The notes: generated by a model from the letters alone, not told the origin. A stretch of DNA of 64,000 nt from DATEZO01 sp035255485 (GCA_035255485.1 DATEZO010000231.1:28421-92420); one strand, 5' to 3'. Counted from the first letter of the stretch, positions 9,077 to 19,687 are shown. Numbers and translations are program-made.

Positions 9077-10504
9077 TTAAAAATTAAGCGATCTCTTTTC
9101 TACTGCGAGTGCTGCTTCCTTGGTTACCTCCGACAGCGATGGATGGGCGTGGCAAATACGTGCTATATCTTCCGATGAAGCACGGAATTCCATCGCGACA
9201 ACTGCTTCTGAAATGAGCTCTGACGCCATGGGACCGATAATATGGACGCCCAGAATTTCGTCACTCCTTGCGTCAGCCAGAAACTTCACCATGCCCGAGG
9301 TATCACCCAATGCGCGCGCCCGGCCATTTGCCGCAAACGGGAAAGTACCTGCCTTGTATGCAACGCCAGCCGCTTTCAATTGCTGCTCGGTTTTTCCAAC
9401 CCAGGCAATTTCAGGCGATGTATAAATGACCCATGGAATCGTGTTGAAATTCACATGACCATGCTGCCCGGCAATGCGTTCTGCAACGGCAACCCCTTCA
9501 TCTTCCGCCTTGTGTGCCAGCATCGGGCCGCGAACCACGTCACCCACGGCCCATACATTTGGCAAATTCGTTTTACAATCGCCATCGACTGCAATAAAAC
9601 CTCGTTCATCCAGTTTAAGACCGACGGTTTCCCCATCCAAGCCAATTGTATTGGGGACGCGACCGATTGAAACAATCAGTTTGTCGAATACCGTTTTCTG
9701 CTCAGTTCCCTGATCATCGGTATATTCAACGGTAACATCCTTCTCGCCTGCGGTGATCGAGTTTATCTTGACACCAAGATGAATGGACAGCCCCTGCTTC
9801 TTGAACAGCTTATGCGCTTCTTTCGCAATTTGTTCGTCAATCGCGCCTAGGAAGGACGGCAATGCTTCAAGCACAGTGACCTGCGAGCCGAGCCGACGCC
9901 ACACGCTACCCATTTCAAGTCCGATCACCCCAGCACCGATCACACCGAGTCTTTCCGGCACATCACCGATGGACAATGCGCCGGTATTGGACAGGATTAT
10001 TTTTTCATCAAACGCTGTACCCGGCAAAGCACGTGGATTGGAGCCGGTTGCCACAATAATGTGCTTGCCGATAATAATTTCTTCCGCAGCGCCCGCAACC
10101 TTGATTTCATATCCGTCGGCCTCGTTTTTTGTAAATGAACCGCGTCCGTGGAAAAAGGCTACCTTGTTTTTCTTGAACAGATACGCAATCCCTTCATTGT
10201 TTTGCTTGACAACAGCATCCTTGCGCGCAAGCATCTGGCCGAGATTTAACCCCAAGCCCTTGACTTCAATACCGTGCTCGGCAAAAGAATGTCCTGCGTG
10301 TTCATAGTTCTCGGACGATTGCAGCAATGCCTTTGATGGAATACATCCGACATTGGTGCACGTGCCACCAAGAGCCACACCACCTTTTGTATTTTTCCAT
10401 TCATCGATGCATGCAACACTAAATCCCAATTGCGCCGCGCGAATGGCAGCAATATAACCGCCGGGACCGCCGCCGATTACGACCACATCAAAATTTTTCG
10501 ACAT
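9077..10504 (-). CDS. lpdA: Dihydrolipoamide dehydrogenase (E3)
   Basis: E3 reoxidises dihydrolipoamide on the E2 core of the 2-oxoglutarate dehydrogenase complex and passes electrons through FAD to NAD+. The 475-residue product has the FAD motif VIGGGPGGY at residues 9-17, the redox disulfide GGTCTNVGC (Cys49/Cys54), a second nucleotide motif GVIGAGVIGLEMG, and the C-terminal HAHPSLSE catalytic His-Glu. It is the last enzyme of the minus-strand sucA-sucB-lpdA run, 83 bp after sucB. Confidence 0.96.
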   Translation of the reverse strand: MSKNFDVVVIGGGPGGYIAAIRAAQLGFSVACIDEWKNTKGGVALGGTCTNVGCIPSKALLQSSENYEHAGHSFAEHGIEVKGLGLNLGQMLARKDAVVKQNNEGIAYLFKKNKVAFFHGRGSFTKNEADGYEIKVAGAAEEIIIGKHIIVATGSNPRALPGTAFDEKIILSNTGALSIGDVPERLGVIGAGVIGLEMGSVWRRLGSQVTVLEALPSFLGAIDEQIAKEAHKLFKKQGLSIHLGVKINSITAGEKDVTVEYTDDQGTEQKTVFDKLIVSIGRVPNTIGLDGETVGLKLDERGFIAVDGDCKTNLPNVWAVGDVVRGPMLAHKAEDEGVAVAERIAGQHGHVNFNTIPWVIYTSPEIAWVGKTEQQLKAAGVAYKAGTFPFAANGRARALGDTSGMVKFLADARSDEILGVHIIGPMASELISEAVVAMEFRASSEDIARICHAHPSLSEVTKEAALAVEKRSLNF

Positions 10505-10587
10505 TTTGTGTTATCCCTTTTAAACGAAGAGGCACGAGCACGACAAGCAATCACTTGCGCGTTCGGCGCCTCCTTGCCATAGTCAAT

Positions 10588-11841
10588 TTATAGGTCAAGC
10601 AGCAGGCGTGCCGGATCTTCCAGCGCTTCTTTGATTGCAACCAGGCCCAGTACCGCTTCGCGACCATCGATAATGCGATGGTCATAGGACATGGCGAGAT
10701 AATTCATCGGACGAATCACGATTTGGCCGTTTTCCACGACCGCCCGGTCCTTGGTTGCATGAATACCAAGAATTGCAGATTGCGGCGGATTGATAATTGG
10801 AGTCGACAACATCGAACCAAATATGCCGCCATTGGAAATTGAGAACGTACCTCCAGTCAGATCATCCATGGTCAGCTTGCCGTCTTTCGCCTTGGCACCA
10901 AACTCACCGATCTTCTTTTCAATATCGGCGATCGACATCTGATCCGTATTGCGCAGAATCGGCACCACCAGGCCGCGCGGCGAACCCACGGCAATACCGA
11001 TATCGAAGTAGCCGTGATAAACAATATCGTTACCATCAACCGATGCATTAATGATCGGATATTTTTTCAGCGCCGCTACGGCCGCCTTGACAAAAAACGA
11101 CATGAAACCGAGTTTCACACCATGTTCTTTTTCGAACTTATCCTTGTACTTGTTGCGCAGCTCGATCACCGGGAGCATGTTAACTTCATTGAACGTAGTC
11201 AGAATCGCATTGGTCGATTGCGACTCGACAAGGCGTTCTGCAATACGCGCGCGCAAACGGCTCATCGGTACCCGTTCTTCAGGGCGGCCTGCGAGATCAA
11301 TACCAATCGGTGCGGCAACCTGCTGTAATGCGGGCTTGGCAGGTTTGGTTGCAGGAACTGCAACAGGTGCTGGCTTTTTTTCCAATTGATTGATTACGTC
11401 GCCCTTGGTTACGCGTCCGTCTTTACCTGTGCCGGCAACCTGGGGGAGCGACATATTGTTGTCAGCCAACATTTTCGCGGCGGCCGGCATCGCAATTCCA
11501 GCAGAGGTATTGAATGGAAAAGCCGATACAACAGCTGCACTTGAGGCAACGGCTTTCGCAGTATCGAGTGCTTTTGCTGGTTCAGCCACGCTTGCGTTGG
11601 CTTCAGTATCGATTATTGCGATTACTTCGCCGGCGACGACTGTGCTGCCATCCGGTTTAATGATTTGTGTAATGATGCCGGCGTTGGGGGCTGGCAGTTC
11701 AAGAACAACTTTGTCAGTTTCGATATCGATCAGGTTTTCGTCGCGAACGACCGCTTCGCCTACTTTTTTATGCCATTGCAGCAGTGTCGCTTCAGCCACA
11801 GACTCTGATAGCTGCGGAACTTTGACTTCAAGAATTGCCAT
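10588..11841 (-). CDS. sucB: Dihydrolipoyllysine succinyltransferase (E2 of oxoglutarate dehydrogenase)
   Basis: E2 carries the succinyl group on a lipoyl arm and hands it to CoA. The order is a lipoyl domain with the lipoylated lysine in ETDK (Lys44), an Ala/Pro linker, a short E1/E3-binding domain (about residues 115-150), and a catalytic domain ending with SYDHRIIDG, the active-site His. The 417-residue length is normal. A good ribosome site (GGAGAG) sits 5 nt before the ATG. Sits between sucA and lpdA. Confidence 0.96.
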   Translation of the reverse strand: MAILEVKVPQLSESVAEATLLQWHKKVGEAVVRDENLIDIETDKVVLELPAPNAGIITQIIKPDGSTVVAGEVIAIIDTEANASVAEPAKALDTAKAVASSAAVVSAFPFNTSAGIAMPAAAKMLADNNMSLPQVAGTGKDGRVTKGDVINQLEKKPAPVAVPATKPAKPALQQVAAPIGIDLAGRPEERVPMSRLRARIAERLVESQSTNAILTTFNEVNMLPVIELRNKYKDKFEKEHGVKLGFMSFFVKAAVAALKKYPIINASVDGNDIVYHGYFDIGIAVGSPRGLVVPILRNTDQMSIADIEKKIGEFGAKAKDGKLTMDDLTGGTFSISNGGIFGSMLSTPIINPPQSAILGIHATKDRAVVENGQIVIRPMNYLAMSYDHRIIDGREAVLGLVAIKEALEDPARLLLDL

Positions 11842-11901
11842 ATAACTCTCCGTTTCGGTTTGTTGGTGCGGTGTGCCAGTTTCTAGCGCACCGTCCGGTC
11901 A

Positions 11902-14757
11902 TCATTTTGTCAGGACAAAGCCTTTTAGCTTGGAAAAAGCCGTATCAATTAACGCTTTCTGCTGCGCGTAGTGCTTGTCGTAGTAACCGACAGCAGGTGA
12001 TGCACTTGCCGGCCGACCGGCATAAGCAAGTTTCTGCCCTTCGCCCAAGCTCTCGAAAATATTGTGCTGAATCTGGAACCAGGCACCCTGATTTTGCGGC
12101 TCATCCTGAGCCCACACCAACTCTGTGAAATTCGGAAATTTCTTCAATTCTGCGGCAAACGCCTTATGTGGGAACGGATATAGCTGTTCAACACGAATGA
12201 TTGCGATATCCGACGATTCACGTTCCTTTCGCGCATTGACCAGATCGTAGTAGACCTTGCCGGAGCAGGCGATTATGCGCTTGACCTTCTTCGCATCGAC
12301 CTGATCGCTCACTTCACCGATGACCGTCTGGAAAGAGCCTCTGGCAAGCTCCGACAACGGGGAGCCGGCATCCTTGTTGCGCAGCAGCGATTTCGGCGTC
12401 ATGATGATCAAAGGCTTGCGGAACAACCGGATCATCTGACGACGCAGCAGATGGAAAATTTGCGCAGCAGTCGTCGGTTGCACTACCTGCATATTATTGT
12501 CGGCGCATAATTGCAGATAGCGCTCAGGACGTGCGGACGAGTGCTCCGGGCCTTGGCCCTCGTAACCATGCGGCAGCATCATCACGAGACCGGAAGCACG
12601 CCCCCACTTTACCTCACCCGAACTGATGAATTGATCGATCACCACCTGCGCACCATTGGCGAAATCGCCAAACTGTGCTTCCCAGATCGTCAGCGTATTA
12701 GGTTCGGCGCTGGAATAACCATACTCGAACGCGAGTACCGCTTCTTCGGACAAGACGGAATCAATTACGGTAAACGGCGCCTGCTTGTCGGACACGTTTT
12801 GCAGCGGGATATAGCTACCCGCATCCCAGCGCTCTCGGTTCTGGTCGTGCAGGACCGCATGACGATGGACGAAAGTGCCGCGTCCGGCATCCTGCCCAGT
12901 CAGGCGCACAGCATAACCGGACGACAACAGTGAAGCATAAGCCAGATGTTCGCCCATGCCCCAGTCAAGATTCATCTCACCTTGTCCCATCGCAGCACGA
13001 TCTCCTAACACTTTCTCGACCAAAGGATGGAGTTTGAAATTATCAGGCGCTACGGTAATACGCGCGGCAAGTCGCTTCAATTCCGCTAGCGGCACAGCGG
13101 TGTCAGCTGCATCAGTCCACTTGCGATTAAGGAATGGAATCCAGTCAACCGCATATTTGTTCTTGAAATTGGAAATGACGGGATCGACAGTATGCTTGCC
13201 CGCATCCATCGCATCACGGTATGCCTTGACCATGGTATCACCGGTGTTCGGCGCAACAATAGCCTGCACAGCCAGCTTATCCGCATACAGCTTGCGAGTA
13301 CCCGGATGCTTGGCAATTTCCTTGTACATCAGCGGCTGTGTCAATGCCGGAGTGTCTTGCTCGTTATGACCCAATTTTCGATAGCAGATAATATCGACAA
13401 CGATGTCTTTATTGAATTCCATCCGGAAATCGAGCGCAATCTGTGTTGCAAACACCACCGCTTCCGGGTCATCGCCATTGACATGCAATACCGGTGCCTC
13501 GATCATCTTGACCACGTCAGAACAATACAGCGTGGAGCGGGAATCACGTGGATCGGAAGTAGTAAAGCCAATCTGATTGTTAATGACGATATGCAGAGTG
13601 CCGCCAGTGCCATAGCCGCGGGTTTGTGCAAGGTTCAAAGTCTCCATCACTACGCCTTGCCCGGCGAATGCCGCATCACCATGCACCAGAATCGGCAGGA
13701 CTTGTGACCCATCCTTGTCGCCGCGACGTTCCATCCGCGCCTTGACCGAGCCTTCCACAACTGGATTGACGATCTCAAGATGCGATGGGTTGAAAGCCAG
13801 CGACAAGTGGACCGGTCCACCTAGAGTCGTTATGTCAGATGAGAAGCCCTGATGGTATTTGACATCCCCAGCAGGAAGATCATCGGCATGCTTGCCTTCG
13901 AATTCAAAGAATAATTCCTGCGGCGTCTTGCCTAAAATATTCACAAGCACGTTAAGACGGCCGCGATGCGCCATACCGATTACGATTTCCTGCACCCCCT
14001 TGTCGCCAGCGCGCTGGATAGTTTCATCCATCGCGGCAATGAAGCTTTCACCGCCTTCTAGCGAGAAGCGCTTCTGGCCGACATATCTGGTGTGAAGATA
14101 GCGCTCAAGGCCCTCAGCCGCTGTCAGGCGATCAAGAATGTGTTTTTTCTTCTCAACAGAAAAATCCGGTGTCGAACGTACGGATTCAAGGCGTTCTTGT
14201 ATCCAGCGCTTTTGTGCTGGATCACTGATATACATGAATTCTGCACCAATCGAGCGGCAATAAGTGTCACGCAAAGCGTGCAGGAGATCGCGCAGAGAAG
14301 CAGTTTCCGGGCCGAAGTAAGTATTGCTGATATTAAACACGATGTCCATATCGGCATCGGTAAGGCCATAAAAACTCGGCTCTAGCTCGGGAATGTTCGG
14401 ACGTTCCTGACGTTGTAGCGGATCGAGATTGGCCCAATGAGTACCGAGAAAGCGATGAGCAGCAATCAGTTGCGTGACAGTGACGCGCTTGCGCCCCATC
14501 TCAGCATCAGCAGTTGCAGAAATGGTGCGGATCGGACCATGCTTTGCGCGCTCGGCAAATGATGCAATTACAGGCGCATGTGCGACGTCTGGCCGGTTTG
14601 ATCCATCAACAGCAGGAACATGCTGCATGGCATCAAAATAAGTGCGCCAATTATCGGGAACAGAACCGGGATTATTGAGGTACGCCTCGTATAGTTCTTC
14701 AACATACGGAGCATTGCCCCCAAACAAATAGGAGTTGGAGAAATCCTGCTGCATCAT
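11902..14757 (-). CDS. sucA: 2-oxoglutarate dehydrogenase E1
   Basis: The thiamine-diphosphate E1 decarboxylates 2-oxoglutarate and succinylates the lipoyl arm of E2. The 951-residue product has the N-terminal E2-binding segment (NSYLFGGNAPYVEELYEAYL), the HGDAAFAGQG thiamine/metal region and NNQIGFTT. The transketolase-like C-terminal half ends in the expected KLAYAGRPASASPA region. A ribosome site AAAGGTGAG precedes the ATG. It heads its own run 209 bp after gltA, with a terminator between them. Confidence 0.97.
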   Translation of the reverse strand: MMQQDFSNSYLFGGNAPYVEELYEAYLNNPGSVPDNWRTYFDAMQHVPAVDGSNRPDVAHAPVIASFAERAKHGPIRTISATADAEMGRKRVTVTQLIAAHRFLGTHWANLDPLQRQERPNIPELEPSFYGLTDADMDIVFNISNTYFGPETASLRDLLHALRDTYCRSIGAEFMYISDPAQKRWIQERLESVRSTPDFSVEKKKHILDRLTAAEGLERYLHTRYVGQKRFSLEGGESFIAAMDETIQRAGDKGVQEIVIGMAHRGRLNVLVNILGKTPQELFFEFEGKHADDLPAGDVKYHQGFSSDITTLGGPVHLSLAFNPSHLEIVNPVVEGSVKARMERRGDKDGSQVLPILVHGDAAFAGQGVVMETLNLAQTRGYGTGGTLHIVINNQIGFTTSDPRDSRSTLYCSDVVKMIEAPVLHVNGDDPEAVVFATQIALDFRMEFNKDIVVDIICYRKLGHNEQDTPALTQPLMYKEIAKHPGTRKLYADKLAVQAIVAPNTGDTMVKAYRDAMDAGKHTVDPVISNFKNKYAVDWIPFLNRKWTDAADTAVPLAELKRLAARITVAPDNFKLHPLVEKVLGDRAAMGQGEMNLDWGMGEHLAYASLLSSGYAVRLTGQDAGRGTFVHRHAVLHDQNRERWDAGSYIPLQNVSDKQAPFTVIDSVLSEEAVLAFEYGYSSAEPNTLTIWEAQFGDFANGAQVVIDQFISSGEVKWGRASGLVMMLPHGYEGQGPEHSSARPERYLQLCADNNMQVVQPTTAAQIFHLLRRQMIRLFRKPLIIMTPKSLLRNKDAGSPLSELARGSFQTVIGEVSDQVDAKKVKRIIACSGKVYYDLVNARKERESSDIAIIRVEQLYPFPHKAFAAELKKFPNFTELVWAQDEPQNQGAWFQIQHNIFESLGEGQKLAYAGRPASASPAVGYYDKHYAQQKALIDTAFSKLKGFVLTK

Positions 14758-14920
14758 CTTTTGCTCACCTTTCTTCGCGTTTCGCGAGATTAGCGGGTTA
14801 ATTAACCTTCCGCGACACGGCCTGACCGGTTAGCGGATTGCACATCAAGTTGTGGGGAAGGGCGATACTATCTCAAATATTTTTCAGCTTGCTAGAATAG
14901 CACATTCAGTTAATTCAATA

Positions 14921-14947
14921 GGAAAGGCGAGCCGTTGGGCTCGCCTT
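14921..14947 (-). terminator. Terminator between gltA and sucA
   Basis: A strong 10-bp stem (AAGGCGAGCC, 4-nt loop, GGCTCGCCTT) is followed on the minus strand by TTTCCT. It lies about 20 bp past the gltA stop and splits the sdh-gltA operon from sucAB-lpdA. Confidence 0.85.
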
Positions 14948-14965
14948 CTTTGGCGTCAAGAATAT

Positions 14966-16270
14966 TTAACTACGCTGGGCCATTGGCGGAACATCACGAT
15001 TCGGCGAGCCAATAAACAATTGGCGCGGACGACCAATTTTTTGCTCCGGATCAGAAATCATCTCGTTCCACTGTGCAATCCAGCCTACGGTGCGCGCCAT
15101 CGCGAAAATACCGGTAAACAACGCAACAGGAATGCCAAGCGCGGATTGTACGATGCCGGAGTAGAAGTCAACATTCGGATACAGTTTACGTGACACGAAA
15201 TACTCGTCTTCCAGCGCAACTTTTTCAAGCGCCATTGCAAGCTTGAACAGAGGATCGTTCTGCAGTCCGAGTTCATTGAGGACTTCGTAGCAGGTTTCGC
15301 GCATCAGTTTGGCGCGCGGGTCATAGTTTTTATACACACGGTGACCGAAGCCCATCAATTTTACACCGGAGCTCTTATCCTTGACCTGTTTGACGAACTC
15401 GCCGATCTTGTCGACCGAACCGATTTCCTTCAGCATTGTCAGCGCCGCTTCATTGGCGCCGCCATGCGCAGGCCCCCAGAGGCAAGCGATACCGGCAGCG
15501 ATACAGGCGAACGGGTTGGCGCCGGAGGAGCCAGACAGGCGAACGGTCGAAGTGGACGCGTTCTGCTCGTGATCAGCATGCAAAATCAAGATACGGTCGA
15601 GCGCACGAACCAGCACATCGTTGATCTTGTATTCCGCGCACGGTGTGCCGAACATCATGCGCATGAAGTTTGCGCTGTACGACAAATCGTTGCGTGGATA
15701 GACGAACGGCTGTCCAACCGAATACTTGTATGCCATCGCAACCAATGTCGGCATCTTCGCGATCAGGCGGATTGCAGATACTTCGCGATGATGTGGATCG
15801 TTGATGTCAAGCGAGTCATGGTAAAAGGACGCTAGCGCACCAACCGTGCCAACCAGCACTGACATTGGATGTGCGTCACGGCGGAAACCACGGAAGAAAA
15901 ACTGCATCTGCTCGTGTACCATCGTATGCTTGGTGACTGTATCGACAAACGTTTTCTTCTGGCCTGCATTCGGCAAATCACCATTCAAAAGCAGGTAACA
16001 GGTTTCGAGGAAGTCGCAGTTGACCGCCAGTTGTTCAATCGGATAGCCGCGATACAGCAACTCACCCTTGTCACCGTCGATATAAGTGATCGACGAGTTG
16101 CAAGAAGCAGTCGACATGAAGCCCGGATCGTAGGTGAATTTTCCTGTGGTGCCATAAAGCTTGCGGATGTCAATTACATCCGGTCCGATGGAACCTTTAT
16201 AAATTGGTAGATCAATCGAGGGAGTGCCGTCGGAAAACGACAGCGTGGCTTTGGTATCAGAACTGGTCAT
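14966..16270 (-). CDS. gltA: Citrate synthase (type II)
   Basis: Condenses oxaloacetate with acetyl-CoA to citrate. The start at 16270 (MTSSDTKATLSF) is chosen because an AGGAAG ribosome site lies 6 nt upstream and it yields 434 residues, normal for the hexameric NADH-sensitive Gram-negative enzyme. Signature motifs are ILHADHEQNASTSTVR (catalytic His), GPAHGGANEA and MGFGHRVYKNYDPRA with its active-site His. It is the last gene of the gntR-sdhCDAB-sdhE-gltA run. Confidence 0.97.
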   Translation of the reverse strand: MTSSDTKATLSFSDGTPSIDLPIYKGSIGPDVIDIRKLYGTTGKFTYDPGFMSTASCNSSITYIDGDKGELLYRGYPIEQLAVNCDFLETCYLLLNGDLPNAGQKKTFVDTVTKHTMVHEQMQFFFRGFRRDAHPMSVLVGTVGALASFYHDSLDINDPHHREVSAIRLIAKMPTLVAMAYKYSVGQPFVYPRNDLSYSANFMRMMFGTPCAEYKINDVLVRALDRILILHADHEQNASTSTVRLSGSSGANPFACIAAGIACLWGPAHGGANEAALTMLKEIGSVDKIGEFVKQVKDKSSGVKLMGFGHRVYKNYDPRAKLMRETCYEVLNELGLQNDPLFKLAMALEKVALEDEYFVSRKLYPNVDFYSGIVQSALGIPVALFTGIFAMARTVGWIAQWNEMISDPEQKIGRPRQLFIGSPNRDVPPMAQRS

Positions 16271-16336
16271 GGCTCTTCCTTCGTGTGAGCAGTAAGTCGA
16301 TAGATAGGTCAATAAAAATAGAAAACCCGTTACAAA

Positions 16337-16606
16337 TCAAGCGTCGCGTAACTGCGCCAACAATGCATGGACATGAGGCGAATCAATCTCGCCTTCCGGT
16401 TCCTTGTGCGCCAATAGCAAATTCATCAAGTCATTGTCCGGCAGATCCATCAGACGCGAAAACGCGTCAACTTCCTCGTCGGTCAGGGTTTCCTCGCGCG
16501 CATCCAGAAAACGCGTAATGATCAAATCATTTTCCAGCAACCCGCGACGTGCACGCCAGCGCAAACGTGCACGATTGGCCGGGTCGGCTTGATGTGTACC
16601 AGGCAT
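16337..16606 (-). CDS. sdhE: Succinate dehydrogenase assembly factor SdhE
   Basis: 89 residues of the SdhE/Sdh5 family, which helps attach FAD covalently to SdhA. The diagnostic RARLRWRARRGLLENDLIITRF contains the conserved RRGxxE pattern. The start MPGTHQ at 16606 is preceded by a weak GGAA; the longer open frame upstream lacks family similarity. It sits between sdhB and gltA, the usual betaproteobacterial position. Confidence 0.93.
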   Translation of the reverse strand: MPGTHQADPANRARLRWRARRGLLENDLIITRFLDAREETLTDEEVDAFSRLMDLPDNDLMNLLLAHKEPEGEIDSPHVHALLAQLRDA

Positions 16607-16760
16607 AAAATTTCCATTCGCATTTATTTCATGCGGCTTCCAGGTTTTCGTCTTTTGAAAGCCGGATGAAACAAGATGGGAGCAATTTGCACTTCCACCC
16701 AGGATATTGAGGCAGAGCGCCGTTTTTCGCTTATCTCTGCACCACAATAGAATTGATGCG

Positions 16761-17471
16761 CTAGACTGCGCGCCGAACCATCAATTCCTTGATCTTGCCG
16801 ATTGCCCTGTTCGGGTTCAATCCCTTCGGGCATACATCCACACAATTCATGATCGAACGGCAACGGAACAGACGGTATGGATCTTCCAGGTTATCAAGCC
16901 GTTCGCCGGTTGCTTCGTCGCGACTGTCCGCGATAAAGCGATAGGCTTGCAGCAACCCAGCCGGACCAACGAATTTGTCCGGGTTCCACCAGAATGATGG
17001 GCAAGATGTCGAGCAGCACGCACATAAGATACATTCGTAAAGACCATCCAATTCTTCACGCTCGGCTGGCGACTGCAAACGTTCTTTCTCGGGGGGAATC
17101 GAGTTATTGATAAGATAAGGTTTGATCGAGTGATATTGCTTGAAAAACTGCGTCATATCCACGATCAGATCGCGGATAACCGGCAGTCCCGGTAACGGAC
17201 GCAATACGATCGGCTCAGTCAATTCATTAAGGTTGGTGGTGCAGGCCAATCCATTTTTGCCATTGATATTCATCGCATCGGACCCGCACACACCTTCGCG
17301 GCACGAACGGCGCAATGCAAGCGAATCATCGACGTCCGACTTGATGCGCTGCAGCGCATCAAGTAGCATCTTGTCGGTGTCCTGCAATTCCACCGTCAAG
17401 TCCTGCATATAAGGCTTGCTATCCTTGTCCGGATCGTAGCGATAGATTTTGAATTTGAGAGTACGTGCCAT
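16761..17471 (-). CDS. sdhB: Succinate dehydrogenase iron-sulfur subunit
   Basis: Passes electrons from the flavin of SdhA to quinone at the inner membrane. The 236-residue protein has the 2Fe-2S cysteines in CREGVCGSDAMNINGKNGLAC and the 4Fe-4S and 3Fe-4S cysteines in CILCACCSTSCPSFWW and CRSIMNCVDVCPKGL. Length is standard. It follows sdhA by 65 bp. Confidence 0.97.
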   Translation of the reverse strand: MARTLKFKIYRYDPDKDSKPYMQDLTVELQDTDKMLLDALQRIKSDVDDSLALRRSCREGVCGSDAMNINGKNGLACTTNLNELTEPIVLRPLPGLPVIRDLIVDMTQFFKQYHSIKPYLINNSIPPEKERLQSPAEREELDGLYECILCACCSTSCPSFWWNPDKFVGPAGLLQAYRFIADSRDEATGERLDNLEDPYRLFRCRSIMNCVDVCPKGLNPNRAIGKIKELMVRRAV

Positions 17472-17536
17472 GTTCGGATCTCTTGTCTGATATTGCGGGA
17501 CAGCGCCAAGCCCTATGGCACTCTGTCCTCGGCAAA

Positions 17537-19315
17537 TTAAAATGTGCGTGCTTTGGGCTCGAAGGTTTCTACCGTCAACGGCTTGACTCTGACAGGTTTG
17601 TATTCGAGGCGATTACCTTCGGAGAACCATAGTGTATGCTTCATCCAGTTATTGTCATCGCGCTTCTCGTAGTCGCGGTGGGCATGAGCGCCGCGCGACT
17701 CCTTGCGCGCAACCGCAGAGGTGATGGTAGCCTTCGCAGTCTCGATCAGGTTATCCAGCTCCAATGCTTCGACACGTGCGGTATTGAACACCTTGGACTT
17801 GTCCTTAAACGACACATGCTTGCGGCGTTCGTCAAGCTCCATGATCTTCTTGTAGCCAGCTTGCAGCAATTCGTCGGTACGGAACACACCGCAGTACTGC
17901 TGCATAGTCGATCGGATCGCATTGGCAACATCCTGTACACGCTCGGAGCCGGTGCTGTTTTCAAGGCGCGACAGACGCTCCATCGCGCGATCGGCCGCAT
18001 CGGCCGGCAGCGGCTTGTGACTCTTTGCCCTAAGGTTGCTAGCGACAATATGATTACCAGCAGCGCGGCCGAACACCACCAGATCCAGCAGTGAGTTGGT
18101 GCCGAGACGATTCGCGCCATGCACCGAGACGCAGGCGCATTCACCGATTGCATACATGCCGTTGACTACTTGGTTCGGTGCACCGTTCTCCGGCGCGACA
18201 ACCTGTCCATGGATATTAGTCGGAATGCCGCCCATCTGGTAGTGAATCGTCGGCACTACTGGAATCGGCTCCTTGGTCGCGTCGACGTTGGCGAATTTGT
18301 GGCCGATTTCTAGAATTGACGGTAGGCGTTTTTTGATGGTATCAGCACCGATATGACGCAAGTCAAGTAAAACGTGGTCCTTGTTCGGGCCGCAACCACG
18401 GCCTTCCTTGATTTCCTGATCCATCGAACGAGACACGAAATCACGCGGAGCCAGATCCTTCAGCGTAGGTGCGTAGCGCTCCATGAAACGCTCGCCACTG
18501 GAATTGATCAGGATGCCGCCCTCACCACGCACGCCTTCAGTAATCAATACCCCGGCGCCGGATACGCCTGTCGGATGGAACTGCCAGAATTCCATATCCT
18601 GTATCGGTAGGCCGGCACGCGCCGCCATGCCGAGGCCGTCACCGGTATTGATAAAGGCATTGGTAGAAGCAGCAAAAATGCGCCCCGCGCCACCAGTGGC
18701 GAACAGGGTCGTCTTGGCTTCCAACATCATTACATCGCCGGTTTCCATTTCCAGGGCGACCACGCCCAGCACATCACCATCCGCATCACGAATCAGATCG
18801 ATTGCCATCCATTCGACGAAGAAGTGTGTCTTGGCACGTACATTACGCTGATATAACGTGTGCAGTAACGCGTGACCGGTGCGATCGGCGGCTGCACAGG
18901 CACGCTGCACAGGCTTTTCCCCGAAGTTTGCGGTATGGCCGCCAAACGGACGTTGATAAATCGTGCCGTCCGGGTTGCGGTCGAACGGCATGCCGAAATG
19001 CTCAAGTTCATACACAACTTTTGGCGCCTCGCGGCACATGAATTCGATCGCGTCCTGGTCGCCAAGATAGTCACCGCCCTTTACGGTGTCGAACATGTGC
19101 CAGTACCAGCCATCTTCAGACATATTACCGAGCGAAGCGCCGATGCCGCCCTGCGCAGCGACCGTGTGCGAACGAGTCGGAAAAACCTTGGATAGCACTG
19201 CGACGTTCAGGCCTGCCTCAGCTAATTGCAGTGAAGCGCGCATACCCGAACCGCCGGCACCAACAATAACCGCATCAAAACGGCGGGAAGGAATGGAGGA
19301 TTTAATTGCTGCCAC
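17537..19315 (-). CDS. sdhA: Succinate dehydrogenase flavoprotein subunit
   Basis: Oxidises succinate to fumarate with covalently bound FAD. The 592-residue protein has the FAD motif VIVGAGGSGMRASL, the FAD-linking His in RSHTVAAQGG, HPTGVSGAG, and the active-site Arg region HGANRLGTNSLLDLVVFGR. Starts 3 bp after the sdhD stop, consistent with one transcript. Confidence 0.97.
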   Translation of the reverse strand: MAAIKSSIPSRRFDAVIVGAGGSGMRASLQLAEAGLNVAVLSKVFPTRSHTVAAQGGIGASLGNMSEDGWYWHMFDTVKGGDYLGDQDAIEFMCREAPKVVYELEHFGMPFDRNPDGTIYQRPFGGHTANFGEKPVQRACAAADRTGHALLHTLYQRNVRAKTHFFVEWMAIDLIRDADGDVLGVVALEMETGDVMMLEAKTTLFATGGAGRIFAASTNAFINTGDGLGMAARAGLPIQDMEFWQFHPTGVSGAGVLITEGVRGEGGILINSSGERFMERYAPTLKDLAPRDFVSRSMDQEIKEGRGCGPNKDHVLLDLRHIGADTIKKRLPSILEIGHKFANVDATKEPIPVVPTIHYQMGGIPTNIHGQVVAPENGAPNQVVNGMYAIGECACVSVHGANRLGTNSLLDLVVFGRAAGNHIVASNLRAKSHKPLPADAADRAMERLSRLENSTGSERVQDVANAIRSTMQQYCGVFRTDELLQAGYKKIMELDERRKHVSFKDKSKVFNTARVEALELDNLIETAKATITSAVARKESRGAHAHRDYEKRDDNNWMKHTLWFSEGNRLEYKPVRVKPLTVETFEPKARTF

Positions 19316-19318
19316 GAT

Positions 19319-19687
19319 TTACGCTCTCCAGAGAATCTGTACCGCCCAACCGGCACAACCGACCAACCACAGAATTGTGGCAATTTGCAAGGCAAGACGC
19401 AGTCCGACGGATTGGTTAATGTAATCCATCCAGATATCGCGCACACCGACCCAAACATGATAGAACAACGCCAGGAAAGCCACGAAGGTGGCGATCTTGA
19501 ACCACTGCTGCGCAAACAGGCCTGCCCAGCCCTCATAGCTGAAGTTATTTCCAGTTAGGAAAGTCACCAGCAGAATCACTGTATAGAGCGCCATCACGAT
19601 CGCCGTCACGCGTTGCGCCAACCAGTCCCTTAGTCCGTAATGAGCACCGACGACTAAGCGTTTCGTTCCAATATTGTCATTCACCAT
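19319..19687 (-). CDS. sdhD: Succinate dehydrogenase membrane anchor SdhD
   Basis: 122 residues with three hydrophobic segments. The middle one contains the haem-ligand context FYHVWVGVRDIWMDY typical of betaproteobacterial SdhD. It anchors SdhAB and forms the quinone and haem b site with SdhC. Its ATG abuts the sdhC stop. Confidence 0.92.
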   Translation of the reverse strand: MVNDNIGTKRLVVGAHYGLRDWLAQRVTAIVMALYTVILLVTFLTGNNFSYEGWAGLFAQQWFKIATFVAFLALFYHVWVGVRDIWMDYINQSVGLRLALQIATILWLVGCAGWAVQILWRA